The notes under the pieces: model-generated
Database searches by the model: none
Told to the model about the DNA's origin: nothing
The model's input: the letters and a program-made list of their open reading frames with translations, nothing else
Made by a program: the position numbers and the translations under genes
Shown here: positions 35,456 through 43,443 of the stretch, in pieces
How positions within the stretch are numbered: position 1 is the stretch's first letter
How the letters are laid out: the number at the start of each line of letters is the position of its first letter
Source of the DNA: Nitrospirota bacterium
Lineage (GTDB): Bacteria > Nitrospirota > Thermodesulfovibrionia > Thermodesulfovibrionales > SM23-35
Reading direction: 5' to 3'
DNA: 44,789 bases
NCBI GenBank assembly: GCA_014859105.1
Contig: JACUUX010000018.1
Span: 1 to 44,789, forward strand

Positions 35456-36328
35456 TTATTCCCTTTCAAAAGGATGTGCCTTATCGTAAACATCCATAAG
35501 ATGCGTAATATCAAGATGTGTATATTTCTGAGTCGTTGAAAGTGATGAATGACCCAGAAGTTCCTGTATCACTCTGAGGTCTGCTCCACCCTGAAGTAAA
35601 TGACTTGCAAATGAATGCCTGAGTGTGTGAGGGCCTATCCGACCATTAATGGATAAAGACCTTGCATATTTTACTACTACTCTTCTTACTCCACGATCTG
35701 TCAATCGAAACCCTGACCTGTTAAGAAATAGTGCCTTGTTTTTGCTTTTACGTAAAATCTTTTCTATAAGATATGTTTTAATAGCGTCTATCGCCTTTGA
35801 CCCAACCGGCACAATACGCTCTTTTTTACCTTTACCTCTTATCTTTATCATGCATTCTTTTATGTTAATGTCATCTATATTCAAACCTGAGAGCTCATTA
35901 ACTCGCAGACCACTTGAATAGAGAAGTTCAAGTATAGCCCTGTCCCTCGCAGGGATGAATCCCATGCCTTCGGGTTTTTCGACAAGAGAAAAAGCATCAT
36001 CCACAGATAGAAACCTTGGAAGAAGTTCTGGTCTCTTAGGGTTCGGAACAAGTTTTGCCGGGTTTGACTTTACATAGCCTTCTCTGTACAGGAATTTAAA
36101 AAAAGACCTTATACTGGAAAGTCTTCTGCTCACTGTTGTCTTATTAAAGCCATTTTTAATCTGCCCTGCAATAAATCCCCGAACATCCATCATATCTATT
36201 TTATCAGGTTCTGCCTGTGAATAATCAAAAAATTTCTCAAGATCTTTCCTGTATGCTCTGAGAGTATGAAATGATACATCTTTTTCAACTTCAAGATACC
36301 TCAAAAATTTATCGATATACTGTTTCAT
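35456..36328 (-). CDS. xerC: Tyrosine recombinase XerC
   Basis: A 290-residue site-specific recombinase with a SAM-like N-terminal core-binding domain and a catalytic domain bearing R142 (SSGLRVNELS), K167, H234 and R237 (HTLRHSF), H260 (LLGHSSLSTTQ) and the nucleophile Y269. XerC with XerD resolves chromosome dimers at dif. The position before hslVU supports XerC rather than an integron or phage enzyme. It lies seven bases after fabD. Confidence 0.94.
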   Translation of the reverse strand: MKQYIDKFLRYLEVEKDVSFHTLRAYRKDLEKFFDYSQAEPDKIDMMDVRGFIAGQIKNGFNKTTVSRRLSSIRSFFKFLYREGYVKSNPAKLVPNPKRPELLPRFLSVDDAFSLVEKPEGMGFIPARDRAILELLYSSGLRVNELSGLNIDDINIKECMIKIRGKGKKERIVPVGSKAIDAIKTYLIEKILRKSKNKALFLNRSGFRLTDRGVRRVVVKYARSLSINGRIGPHTLRHSFASHLLQGGADLRVIQELLGHSSLSTTQKYTHLDITHLMDVYDKAHPFERE

Positions 36329-36335
36329 AAGATCT

Positions 36336-37265
36336 TTATAACTGAATGTACGATAATGTTTTTTCCAGGCTTCTCATATCTTCAATGTTAAAAACAGTCG
36401 CTTCATGGATGATTCTTTTTATAAGACCTGAAAGAACCTTTGCCGGTCCTGCCTCTATAAATACAACTATGCCCTTATCTGCAATAGTTCTTATTGAATC
36501 TTCCCAAAGGAGTGGACTCTTTAGCTGACGGATGAGGGATGATTTAATATTTTTTGCATCGTAAAGAAACATTGCATCTGCATTATTTACAATCGGCACC
36601 GCCGGGTCCTTGAACTCAATTTCATGAAGCGATTCAGCGAGTTTTTCTGATGCACTATCCATTAATCTGCAGTGTGAAGGTACACTTACAGAAAGAGGCA
36701 CCGCCCTTTTCGCTCCCTCATCTTGACATAGTTTTACAGCTTCTTCAACAGCAATTTTTTCGCCAGCAATGACTATCTGCCCGGGACAGTTATAATTAGC
36801 AGGTGAAACATAGCAAGATTTTACGGATTGACATATCTCATTAACTTTATCTCTTTTGAGACCCAGAATAGCAGCCATAAGACCTTTGCCTTCAGTAACC
36901 GCCTCTTGCATAAACTGTCCCCTCTTTTCAGTTAATTTTGCAGCATCTGAAAATTTTATCACTTCCGCTGCCACAAGTGCTGAAAACTCACCAAGGCTGT
37001 GTCCTGCAACTACCGAAGGCTTTATTCCTTTTGATGACAATACCTTGTGGAATGAAATACTTACTGTAAGCACACAGGGTTGTGTTCTAAAGGTTTTGTT
37101 AAGTTCTTCACCCGGGCCATTAAAACATAGATTAGCAACATCGTAGCCAAGTGCTTCAGATGCTTCCTTAAATATCTCTCTCGCCTCAGTAAAATTCTCA
37201 TATATTTCTTTCCCCATGCCTACATACTGCGAGCCCTGACCGGGGAAAACAAAAGCAGTCTTCAT
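36336..37265 (-). CDS. fabD: Malonyl-CoA:ACP transacylase
   Basis: A 309-residue FabD. It has FPGQGSQYVGMG at the N-terminus, the nucleophile S90 in AGHSLGEFSAL, and catalytic H198 in SVPSHCRLM. It moves malonyl from CoA to acyl carrier protein in fatty acid synthesis. No other fab genes are beside it. It follows etfA after a 139-base gap that contains a palindromic repeat, so it may have its own transcript. Confidence 0.96.
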   Translation of the reverse strand: MKTAFVFPGQGSQYVGMGKEIYENFTEAREIFKEASEALGYDVANLCFNGPGEELNKTFRTQPCVLTVSISFHKVLSSKGIKPSVVAGHSLGEFSALVAAEVIKFSDAAKLTEKRGQFMQEAVTEGKGLMAAILGLKRDKVNEICQSVKSCYVSPANYNCPGQIVIAGEKIAVEEAVKLCQDEGAKRAVPLSVSVPSHCRLMDSASEKLAESLHEIEFKDPAVPIVNNADAMFLYDAKNIKSSLIRQLKSPLLWEDSIRTIADKGIVVFIEAGPAKVLSGLIKRIIHEATVFNIEDMRSLEKTLSYIQL

Positions 37266-37287
37266 AATGCGTTTTACTCTGTATACC

Positions 37288-37353
37288 TGTCATTCTGGCC
37301 TGTCCAGAATCATTCTTCCAAACAAAAAAGATTCCAGACAAGCTGGAATGACA
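37288..37353. repeat. GTCATTCC-class palindromic repeat
   Basis: A 66-base palindrome with arms of about 29 bases: 37288-37317 (TGTCATTCTGGCCTGTCCAG...) and 37325-37353 (...CCAGACAAGCTGGAATGACA), closely matching the element at 24878-24973. It lies between etfA and fabD and could act as an attenuating or mRNA-stabilising hairpin. Confidence 0.8.
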
Positions 37354-37404
37354 TTTATTTTTAATATTTATAGTTAACCAATAATCGGTGACTCATGGCC
37401 ATAC

Positions 37405-38595
37405 TTACAATCCCCTTGATTCTTTTATTTTCTTGATCAGAAGCGGCACTACCTCGTATAAATCTCCAACTATCCCGTATGTTGCAACATTAAATATAGG
37501 CGCCTCTGGATTCTTGTTTATAGCTATTATTATATCTGATGATTGCATACCAACAAGATGTTGCACAGCACCGGATATACCACATGCTATATATATTTTT
37601 GCACACACCGTCTTTCCGGTTTGGCCTACCTGATGTCTGTATGGAATCCATCCGGAATCAACCACTGCCCTCGAAGCACCAATTGCTGCTCCGAGAATTT
37701 CTGCCATTTCTTCTATAAGCCTAAATCCCTCTGGATCCCCAAGCCCTCTGCCACCTGAAACAATAATGTCTGCATCCTGGAGATTAATAGCCGTATCAGA
37801 AACTTCTTTAACCGTATCAAGGACTTTTGTTCTGGAAGTAAGACCATCTGCCTTAATATTGATGATCTCGCCTTTTTTCCCTTCATCGTATTGTCCGCGT
37901 TTCATTACACGCGGTCTGACTGTAGCCATTTGGGGCCTTGTATCCGGGCAAAGGATTGTTGCCATTATATTTCCACCGAATGCAGGCCTTATCTGCAGAA
38001 GGTTTCCCGTCTCTTTGTCAATGGCAAGCGAAGTACAATCTGCGGTCAGGCCGGTTCTTAATCCTGCTGCAACCCTCGGTATAAAAGAACGTCCTATAGG
38101 TGTTGCCCCTGCAAGAACTATCTCCGGCCGATGTTCATTTATGAGTGTTGTGAGTAGCTGTGAATAAGGTTCATCATTGAATTTTTCGAGTATCCGGTCT
38201 TTCGAGACATACACCTTATCGGCTCCCCATTTTATGAGCTCCTGTGCTTCAGATTCTGCAGCTCCAAAAAGTACAGATGAGAGTTCCGTGTTAAGGTCAT
38301 CAGCAAGTTTTCTTCCTATGCCAAGAAGTTCATAAGCCACGGAAGCGAGCTTCCCATTCCTTTGCTCTGCAAATATCCACACTCCTTTATATCCCCTGAC
38401 TTTCACTCTTTCTGGTTTCTCATCAGCAATTTCTTTGATTGCGCCTTCGGGACATACACTCAGGCATGCCATGCAAAACTGGCAATATTCGTTAATAAAT
38501 GCCTTGCCCTCTTTTATGACAATTGCATCAAAAGGGCATGAAGACAGACATTCTTCACAACCTGTGCATTTATCAATATCTATAATTAAAGACAT
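37405..38595 (-). CDS. etfA: Electron transfer flavoprotein alpha subunit with N-terminal 2[4Fe-4S] ferredoxin domain
   Basis: A 396-residue EtfA. Residues 1-60 form a bacterial ferredoxin domain (CTGCEECLSSCPFDAI and CQFCMACLSVCPEGAI). The ETF alpha N-terminal domain follows (VLAGATPIGRSFIPRVAAGL, LTADCTSLAID), then the FAD-binding domain (SGGRGLGDPEGF, VDSGWIPYRHQVGQTGKTV, ISGAVQHLVGM). ETFs carry electrons from dehydrogenases. A fused ferredoxin domain occurs in ETFs of anaerobes, some of which bifurcate electrons. No acyl-CoA dehydrogenase or other partner is next to it. Its 5' end overlaps etfB by ten bases. Confidence 0.94.
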   Translation of the reverse strand: MSLIIDIDKCTGCEECLSSCPFDAIVIKEGKAFINEYCQFCMACLSVCPEGAIKEIADEKPERVKVRGYKGVWIFAEQRNGKLASVAYELLGIGRKLADDLNTELSSVLFGAAESEAQELIKWGADKVYVSKDRILEKFNDEPYSQLLTTLINEHRPEIVLAGATPIGRSFIPRVAAGLRTGLTADCTSLAIDKETGNLLQIRPAFGGNIMATILCPDTRPQMATVRPRVMKRGQYDEGKKGEIINIKADGLTSRTKVLDTVKEVSDTAINLQDADIIVSGGRGLGDPEGFRLIEEMAEILGAAIGASRAVVDSGWIPYRHQVGQTGKTVCAKIYIACGISGAVQHLVGMQSSDIIIAINKNPEAPIFNVATYGIVGDLYEVVPLLIKKIKESRGL

Positions 38596-39368
38596 TTCAA
38601 CACCCTGAGTTCCTGAATTAAAGCTTCAACCTGTTCTTCCGGTGTGCCTTCAAACATCTTTCTTCCTGACCTTACCTCGGGCGTAAATATATTTTTCACC
38701 TGTGTTGGAGAACCTTTAAGCCCTATATTGTTTTCATCTGCCATTATATCTTTTTGTCCCCATCTCTTTATTTCTGCCTTTTTAGCAACCATCTTTCCTC
38801 TTAATGAAGGTAACCTCGGTTCATTCAATTCCTTAACCACAGTTAAAAGAACCGGCAGTGAAGATTCAACAACATCATAACCTTCATCCATCATCCTCTG
38901 AACCCGTATCGAATTCTCTGAAATATCTTCTATCTTTTTTACGTACGATATATGCGGGATGTTCAGAAATTCTGCTGTCTCGGGCCCAACCTGCGCTGTA
39001 TCTCCATCTATAGCCTGTTTGCCGCAGATTATTATGTCAGCGCCTATCTTTTCTATTGCCTTTGATAATGTATAAGATGTTGCCCAGGTATCAGAGCCGG
39101 CAAAGTCCCTGTCTGAAAGGAGTACAGCGTCATCAGCCCCCATTGATATAGCATCTCTCAGGGCTGTTTCAGCCTGCGGAGGACCCATACTTATTACTGT
39201 AACTTTACCTCCTGCCCTCTCTTTTATATGCAGTCCTGCCTCGATGGCATGCATATCAAAAGGATTTATTATACTCGGAACACCTTCTCTTATTAAAGTT
39301 CCTGTCTCAGGATTGATTTTAACCTCTGCCGTGTCCGGAACCTGTTTTATGCATACGATTATTTTCAT
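38586..39368 (-). CDS. etfB: Electron transfer flavoprotein beta subunit
   Basis: A 260-residue EtfB with the conserved MKIIVCIKQVPDTAEVKINPETG start, the NPFDMHAIEAGL segment, the AMP/FAD-binding region ICGKQAIDGDTAQVGPETAE and a C-terminal PRLPSLRGKM loop. It forms the heterodimer with EtfA. It is first in the etfBA unit. The last residues overlap the etfA start, so translation is coupled. Confidence 0.95.
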   Translation of the reverse strand: MKIIVCIKQVPDTAEVKINPETGTLIREGVPSIINPFDMHAIEAGLHIKERAGGKVTVISMGPPQAETALRDAISMGADDAVLLSDRDFAGSDTWATSYTLSKAIEKIGADIIICGKQAIDGDTAQVGPETAEFLNIPHISYVKKIEDISENSIRVQRMMDEGYDVVESSLPVLLTVVKELNEPRLPSLRGKMVAKKAEIKRWGQKDIMADENNIGLKGSPTQVKNIFTPEVRSGRKMFEGTPEEQVEALIQELRVLKCL

Positions 39369-39516
39369 TCTTTTTCATCCATGTTAATCATTCTTTTAAT
39401 TAAATTTTTATTATACGACTTTAATTTTAATGAAGTAAACCCCGTATTTTGACGCTGTCAACTATGAATTAAAGGTAAACGCCTGTGATTATGTAATTAA
39501 ACAACTCACACGCATC

Positions 39517-39655
39517 TTGTCATTCTTGTCCGGAATCTTTTTTTGAACAACCCCCTGACCCCCTTTACTAAGGGGGATTCAGAAGGATTCCCGGTCCGCC
39601 TTAGGCGGAGGAATGACGGCTTAACGTATCGGCAGTTGGAACGGAGTTCGCTATG
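39517..39655. repeat. Dispersed repeat, copy C (right half of the MITE-like element)
   Basis: The block at 39532-39591 (GGAATC...TTGAACAACCCCCTGACC... to ...AGAAGGATTCCC) matches 14731-14790 of copy B nearly base for base. The end TTGGAACGGAGTTCGCTATG (39636-39655) matches copy B's right terminus with one difference. No left terminus is found. It occupies most of the 298-base gap between etfB and gspB; the rest (39369-39516) holds AT-rich sequence only, with room for the etfB promoter. Confidence 0.75.
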
Positions 39656-39666
39656 AATAATCCGGG

Positions 39667-40425
39667 CTACTTCATGCCTATGCGGAACCTGTAGTTTTGA
39701 TAAGTAAAGATAACTCCTTCATTAGTAATTTCCTCTAATTTTAATCCGGCAGCCAAATACTGACCCTCGCGAAGCAGCTGGTCATTTATTTTAGCCATAC
39801 GGGAAGCAGGGTCGTCTGAATACAGAGAGACTGTAATCTTCAAAGGTGGCAGTTTCTGTTTTACTGATAAGGGCAACTCGTCTAAATTGTATATTTTATT
39901 TTTTATGGGAGGTTCGATAATATCATCTGGTTTTGCATTTTGAACTTTTTCTGTTTCTATCTCTGGAGATTTTTTATATGCAAGATAAGTTTTATTTGAG
40001 CTTTTTATATCGCTCTCTGCCGGTTTATTTTTATCCGGTAACGACAGGCGAGTAGTATTATCTGGTTTATTTTCTGTGTCTTTATAACCTGGTTCTGCCC
40101 CGGCAGTTGTTTTCTTGTTATCAAAAGTATTCACGGTAATTTCAGTTTTAGATTGCTCTGATGCAGAAACAACACTTCTTTCAGAAGTAAGCAAGTTATC
40201 ATCAACCGATTTAGAAACGGAATGAGATTTCTTTATTTCCCATGGATTTATCCACCAGGCTAATAAACCCGCATTTAATAGTAATGCTACGACAATTAAA
40301 TAAGGCCATATGATACGTTTTTTCTTTTCTTTTGCAGTGAAATCGTGAGTTATCAGGAGGTCTGGGACATTTCCTCGTCTACGCTCTTTTTCTGACTTTT
40401 TCAGGGCATCGAGAATATAGGACAT
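39667..40425 (-). CDS. gspB: General secretion pathway protein B (GspB/ExeB-like)
   Basis: A 252-residue protein with the characteristic GspB start MSYILDALKKSEKERRRG, one membrane span near residues 38-60 (IIWPYLIVVALLLNAGLLAW), a long polar low-complexity linker rich in K, S, T and D, and a C-terminal GspB domain (LKITVSLYSDDPASRMAKIN). With GspA it helps assemble the type II secretin through the peptidoglycan. It follows gspA by six bases; AAGGAG of its ribosome site overlaps the end of gspA. Confidence 0.9.
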   Translation of the reverse strand: MSYILDALKKSEKERRRGNVPDLLITHDFTAKEKKKRIIWPYLIVVALLLNAGLLAWWINPWEIKKSHSVSKSVDDNLLTSERSVVSASEQSKTEITVNTFDNKKTTAGAEPGYKDTENKPDNTTRLSLPDKNKPAESDIKSSNKTYLAYKKSPEIETEKVQNAKPDDIIEPPIKNKIYNLDELPLSVKQKLPPLKITVSLYSDDPASRMAKINDQLLREGQYLAAGLKLEEITNEGVIFTYQNYRFRIGMK

Positions 40426-40431
40426 ATTTTT

Positions 40432-42045
40432 TTAAACTCCTTTTTTCCCTATCAGTACCGGTTCGTCAGTGTTTAAGGAATTATTTATATATATTATAGT
40501 CTGAGGGCCAACAATTCCGTCAGGCTCCAGGCTATTATGTAATTGGAATTTTTTCACCTGTTCAACAAGCTCATCATCGTATTTAAGATCTTTCCTCTGT
40601 TGATAAGGTTGCCCTTGAATGAGTGAGAGTTTCTCACTTAACCATTTTACAGGATCTCCTCTGTACCCGGGATAGATATTCCATTTAAACTTTTGCGGTG
40701 GTTTCCAGAGGAGCACATAATCTCCAAGCCATCTCCTTTCGATCTCCTTTAAGTCCACCATTTTGTTTTCACCGCCTATCTTCAGAATGGCTGTCTGTCC
40801 ACGGATGGATGTAAGAGCCCCGTAAAATTCCTTTCCTCTGTCATCGGACAGTTTTAATACAACAGGTCTGTTCAAACCGATAAATTCATTAAAGCTTATC
40901 ATTTTTTTTAGACAGCTTAATCCCTCATTTTCAGCCAGTTTACATATATCAATAGTATCTCCTTTTTCCTGATATTCTATTCCCCATTGATCTAATAAAG
41001 CCTCAAACGCCATTTTTTCACTCTGTGCAATAGTACCCTCCTCCAATTGCTGCAATGTGTCTATTTTCTGAGCCTCTGATGGATTAACTGCTGCCAGTGG
41101 CAGCGGCTGTTTTTTTGATATGAAGAGCTGTGAGCGATAATTATAAACGGTCATTGTGAGCAAAGCGCCGGCAATAATAATGAAAATTGCAGCAACTGCC
41201 AATTTTAATTTTCCCCTTTGTTTTTTTATGGTATCTGGTTCCCCGAACACTTCATCTGCAGCCTGGGTCAGAGTATATTTATCAACATAGTCTTTTCCCT
41301 GGACGTAAGCACCGAGTAATGCCCTGTCACAAACTATATTAATCAATCTTGGAATACCGCGGCTTAAATGATAAAGTTTCCCTGTAACCGAATCTGGAAA
41401 TATTTTCCTGTTTGCTCCGGCTATCGCTAATCTGTGGTTTACATATTCTGTTACTTCCTCCTTTGAAAGGGGACCTAAATGATATCGAGCGGTGATCCTC
41501 TGTGACAGTTGACGTAATTCAGGTCTTGATAATATATCCTTTAGTTCTGGCTGTCCTATCATTATAACCTGTAACAACTTACTCTGATTTGTCTCAAGAT
41601 TAGTCAGTAATCTAACCTGCTCTAATACATCCGGACTGAGTTTTTGTGCCTCTTCTATTATCAAGACGGTTTTACGACCCTTTGAATAAGCATCGAGCAA
41701 ATATTCATTAATTTTATCTATAAAAACTTTGGCGCCCGTAGTCCCCTCAGGATAATAAATACTCAGCTCATCACAGATTGAAGCTAACAGTTCCTGATCT
41801 GTAACTTTGGGATTGAGAATAAAGGCTACATCGATGTTTTCCGGAACTTGTTCTAATAGACATCTGCAGACCGTTGTTTTACCTGTCCCCACCTCTCCTG
41901 TCAGCAGTACAAAACCCCCGTCACTGTTAATTCCATACATAAGATGTGCGAGAGCTTCTTTGTATTTTTCACTCATATACAGAAAACGGGGATCGGGAGC
42001 TATAGAAAAAGGCATTTCTTTGAGGCCAAAGTGTTCTTTATACAT
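40432..42045 (-). CDS. gspA: General secretion pathway protein A (GspA/ExeA-like) ATPase
   Basis: A 537-residue protein. The N-terminal AAA ATPase has Walker A GEVGTGKTT (residues 50-58) and Walker B VLIIEEAQKL. A membrane span is near 285-305. The periplasmic part has a C39-like fold region (MAFEALLDQWGIEY...) and a C-terminal peptidoglycan-binding domain (VKKFQLHNSLEPDGIVGPQT). GspAB opens the wall for the type II secretin or pilus secretins. No other type II secretion genes are in the window. The MYKEHFGLKEMPFSIAPDPRF-type start is the family hallmark. Confidence 0.93.
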   Translation of the reverse strand: MYKEHFGLKEMPFSIAPDPRFLYMSEKYKEALAHLMYGINSDGGFVLLTGEVGTGKTTVCRCLLEQVPENIDVAFILNPKVTDQELLASICDELSIYYPEGTTGAKVFIDKINEYLLDAYSKGRKTVLIIEEAQKLSPDVLEQVRLLTNLETNQSKLLQVIMIGQPELKDILSRPELRQLSQRITARYHLGPLSKEEVTEYVNHRLAIAGANRKIFPDSVTGKLYHLSRGIPRLINIVCDRALLGAYVQGKDYVDKYTLTQAADEVFGEPDTIKKQRGKLKLAVAAIFIIIAGALLTMTVYNYRSQLFISKKQPLPLAAVNPSEAQKIDTLQQLEEGTIAQSEKMAFEALLDQWGIEYQEKGDTIDICKLAENEGLSCLKKMISFNEFIGLNRPVVLKLSDDRGKEFYGALTSIRGQTAILKIGGENKMVDLKEIERRWLGDYVLLWKPPQKFKWNIYPGYRGDPVKWLSEKLSLIQGQPYQQRKDLKYDDELVEQVKKFQLHNSLEPDGIVGPQTIIYINNSLNTDEPVLIGKKGV

Positions 42046-42110
42046 ATGAAACCATCCTCGTTTTACTAAAAAATACTAATATATAAATTACTAAAAATAC
42101 AATCGGTTTT

Positions 42111-42491
42111 CTACCAGGCAGGAATATCTTTTGTTGCAATTATATGGAGATGTACTCTGTCATCCTTATCAATTTCCTTGAATAAAGCATCAGCCGCTTG
42201 TTTAATTCCATTAATATTTTCTGTAACTAAAACGAGGCGGAATCTATTAAATTCTAAATCTCTTTCTTTTATTCCGGCTTCAACAAGGGATGGCATCTGT
42301 TTTAAGTCTTCCGAACTTTTTAACTCAACAATATATATAAGCAGCCTGTTACCGATGTTTATCTTGTTTTTCAGAGCACTATGATCAATTTTAACATTGC
42401 TCAGGCAATCTATGTTTTTAAATACTTCCCCGGGACATCCGCAGCCGAGCGTTTCCTGTACAAATAATTTTATTTTCTCTTTGTCAAACAT
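42111..42491 (-). CDS. Hypothetical 126-residue protein with an LGCGCP motif
   Basis: A small, probably cytoplasmic protein without signal or membrane segment. A CGCP motif at residues 17-20 (ETLGCGCPGEVF) and one more cysteine (C27, in NIDCLSNVK) could bind a metal or iron-sulfur cluster. The rest has alternating strands and helices (LLIYIVELKSS, RFRLVLVTENI, VHLHIIATKDI), suggesting a compact alpha/beta fold. I do not recognise the family. It lies seven bases after the stop of the exported SagB-like oxidoreductase, so the two probably share a transcript. TTG at 42497 is an alternative start. Confidence 0.7.
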   Translation of the reverse strand: MFDKEKIKLFVQETLGCGCPGEVFKNIDCLSNVKIDHSALKNKINIGNRLLIYIVELKSSEDLKQMPSLVEAGIKERDLEFNRFRLVLVTENINGIKQAADALFKEIDKDDRVHLHIIATKDIPAW

Positions 42492-42498
42492 ATTCAAT

Positions 42499-43212
42499 TT
42501 ATTTTTTCCCGACAGGTATTATATAAAGTGGACTCTCAGAGTCAGGCATCTTCATAACCTTTTTTACAGCATCATCGTAAAAAGCACCGGTGGCAACAAC
42601 TCCGAGACCAAGTGCTTCTGCCTGCAGATAAACATTCTGTGCGGCATGCCCTGCCTCCATATAAACATACCTTATTCCCCGTTCTCCGTATCTCGCTTTT
42701 GTTCTTTCATAAACTGCAGAAAAAACTACTACTAATGCAGCCTTTATTACATAAGGCTGACCAAGTGCTGCCTTACACAATTCATCTCTTCTGTCTCCTT
42801 TTTCGACTCTCTCCAGTTCATTCTTACGAGGATTATACTTGTAGATTCCATTGTGGAGGTTAGTCACATTCCCTGCAACAATATAAACTTCGAGAGGATA
42901 AAGAGCACCTGCTGATGGAGATGTTCTGAAACCCCGTCGGTCTGTAATGCCCTGTGCAGCCCATAAAAGCTGGGAAACCTCATCGAGTTTTAACGGTTTA
43001 TCTTTATAATCTCTAACTGATCTTCTCCTAAGTAATGCTTTTTCAATTGATGTATCGCTATCATATCCGGGATGAGGCAATTTTATTATCACCGGGTTGT
43101 TATTTGATGAATTTTCATTCTTGTCTCTTGAATAAGTAACGTCGACAAATACCATAGATTTGCATAGGAGAATTACAATCATTAAAAAAATAAAACTTTT
43201 TGCTTTATTCAT
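42499..43212 (-). CDS. Exported SagB-type/nitroreductase-family oxidoreductase
   Basis: A 237-residue protein with an N-terminal signal or anchor (MNKAKSFIFLMIVILLCKSM) and an FMN-dependent nitroreductase domain of the SagB/ThcOx kind: RRSVRDYKDKPLKLDEVSQL, LLWAAQGITDRRGFRTSPSA, the GALYPLEVYIVAG segment and AGHAAQNVYLQAEALGLGVV. Cytoplasmic relatives oxidise thiazolines or reduce quinones and nitro compounds. Here export implies a periplasmic redox role. I start at 43212: the ATG and its GGAAGGGAG ribosome site are supplied by a dispersed repeat. Residues upstream (TTIGREFA) are translated repeat. Confidence 0.85.
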   Translation of the reverse strand: MNKAKSFIFLMIVILLCKSMVFVDVTYSRDKNENSSNNNPVIIKLPHPGYDSDTSIEKALLRRRSVRDYKDKPLKLDEVSQLLWAAQGITDRRGFRTSPSAGALYPLEVYIVAGNVTNLHNGIYKYNPRKNELERVEKGDRRDELCKAALGQPYVIKAALVVVFSAVYERTKARYGERGIRYVYMEAGHAAQNVYLQAEALGLGVVATGAFYDDAVKKVMKMPDSESPLYIIPVGKK

Positions 43213-43415
43213 AGCGAACTCCCTTCCAATAGTCGTCATTATCATAATCATAATATCAAACTTTTCAATATAATTCCTTATAATTCCTTAATTTTTTTCT
43301 TTTATCTTTCAGCCTAATCGGGGAATTTATGCAACGATTCAATAACGAGTACAAGTACACTCCGAATCCACTTCCGTTTTTTTCTGGATTGTCCGATCAA
43401 GTCCGACAATGACAG
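43210..43415. repeat. Dispersed repeat, copy D (split)
   Basis: The left part, 43210-43242, starts CATAGCGAACTCCCTTCC and matches the left end of copy B (14553-14585) with about three differences. A second block at 43379-43415 (TTTTTCTGGATTGTCCGATC...) matches copy B 14612-14649. The spacing differs: about 136 bases here against 26 in copy B, so the copy has an insertion or a different interior. It fills most of the 231-base gap between the SagB-like gene and the CRISPR array. Confidence 0.65.
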
Positions 43416-43443
43416 GGAGAAAAAAATTCTTTTTTGAGAAAAA
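43416..43443 (-). terminator. A/T hairpin at the trailer end of the CRISPR array
   Basis: GAGAAAAAAATTCTTTTTTGAG borders the first repeat. Read on the minus strand it is an A-run, AA, then a T-run of seven: a short stem with U-tract that could end a minus-strand array transcript. Confidence 0.35.

Noticed and set aside
35456-36328. Phage or integron integrase marking a mobile island
   Set aside because: Size, motifs and the xerC-hslV-hslU order point to the housekeeping recombinase; no attachment-site repeats seen.
40432-42045. Insertion-sequence transposition helper (IstB/TniB-like AAA protein)
   Set aside because: The membrane span, peptidoglycan-binding C-terminus and adjacent gspB identify it as GspA/ExeA.
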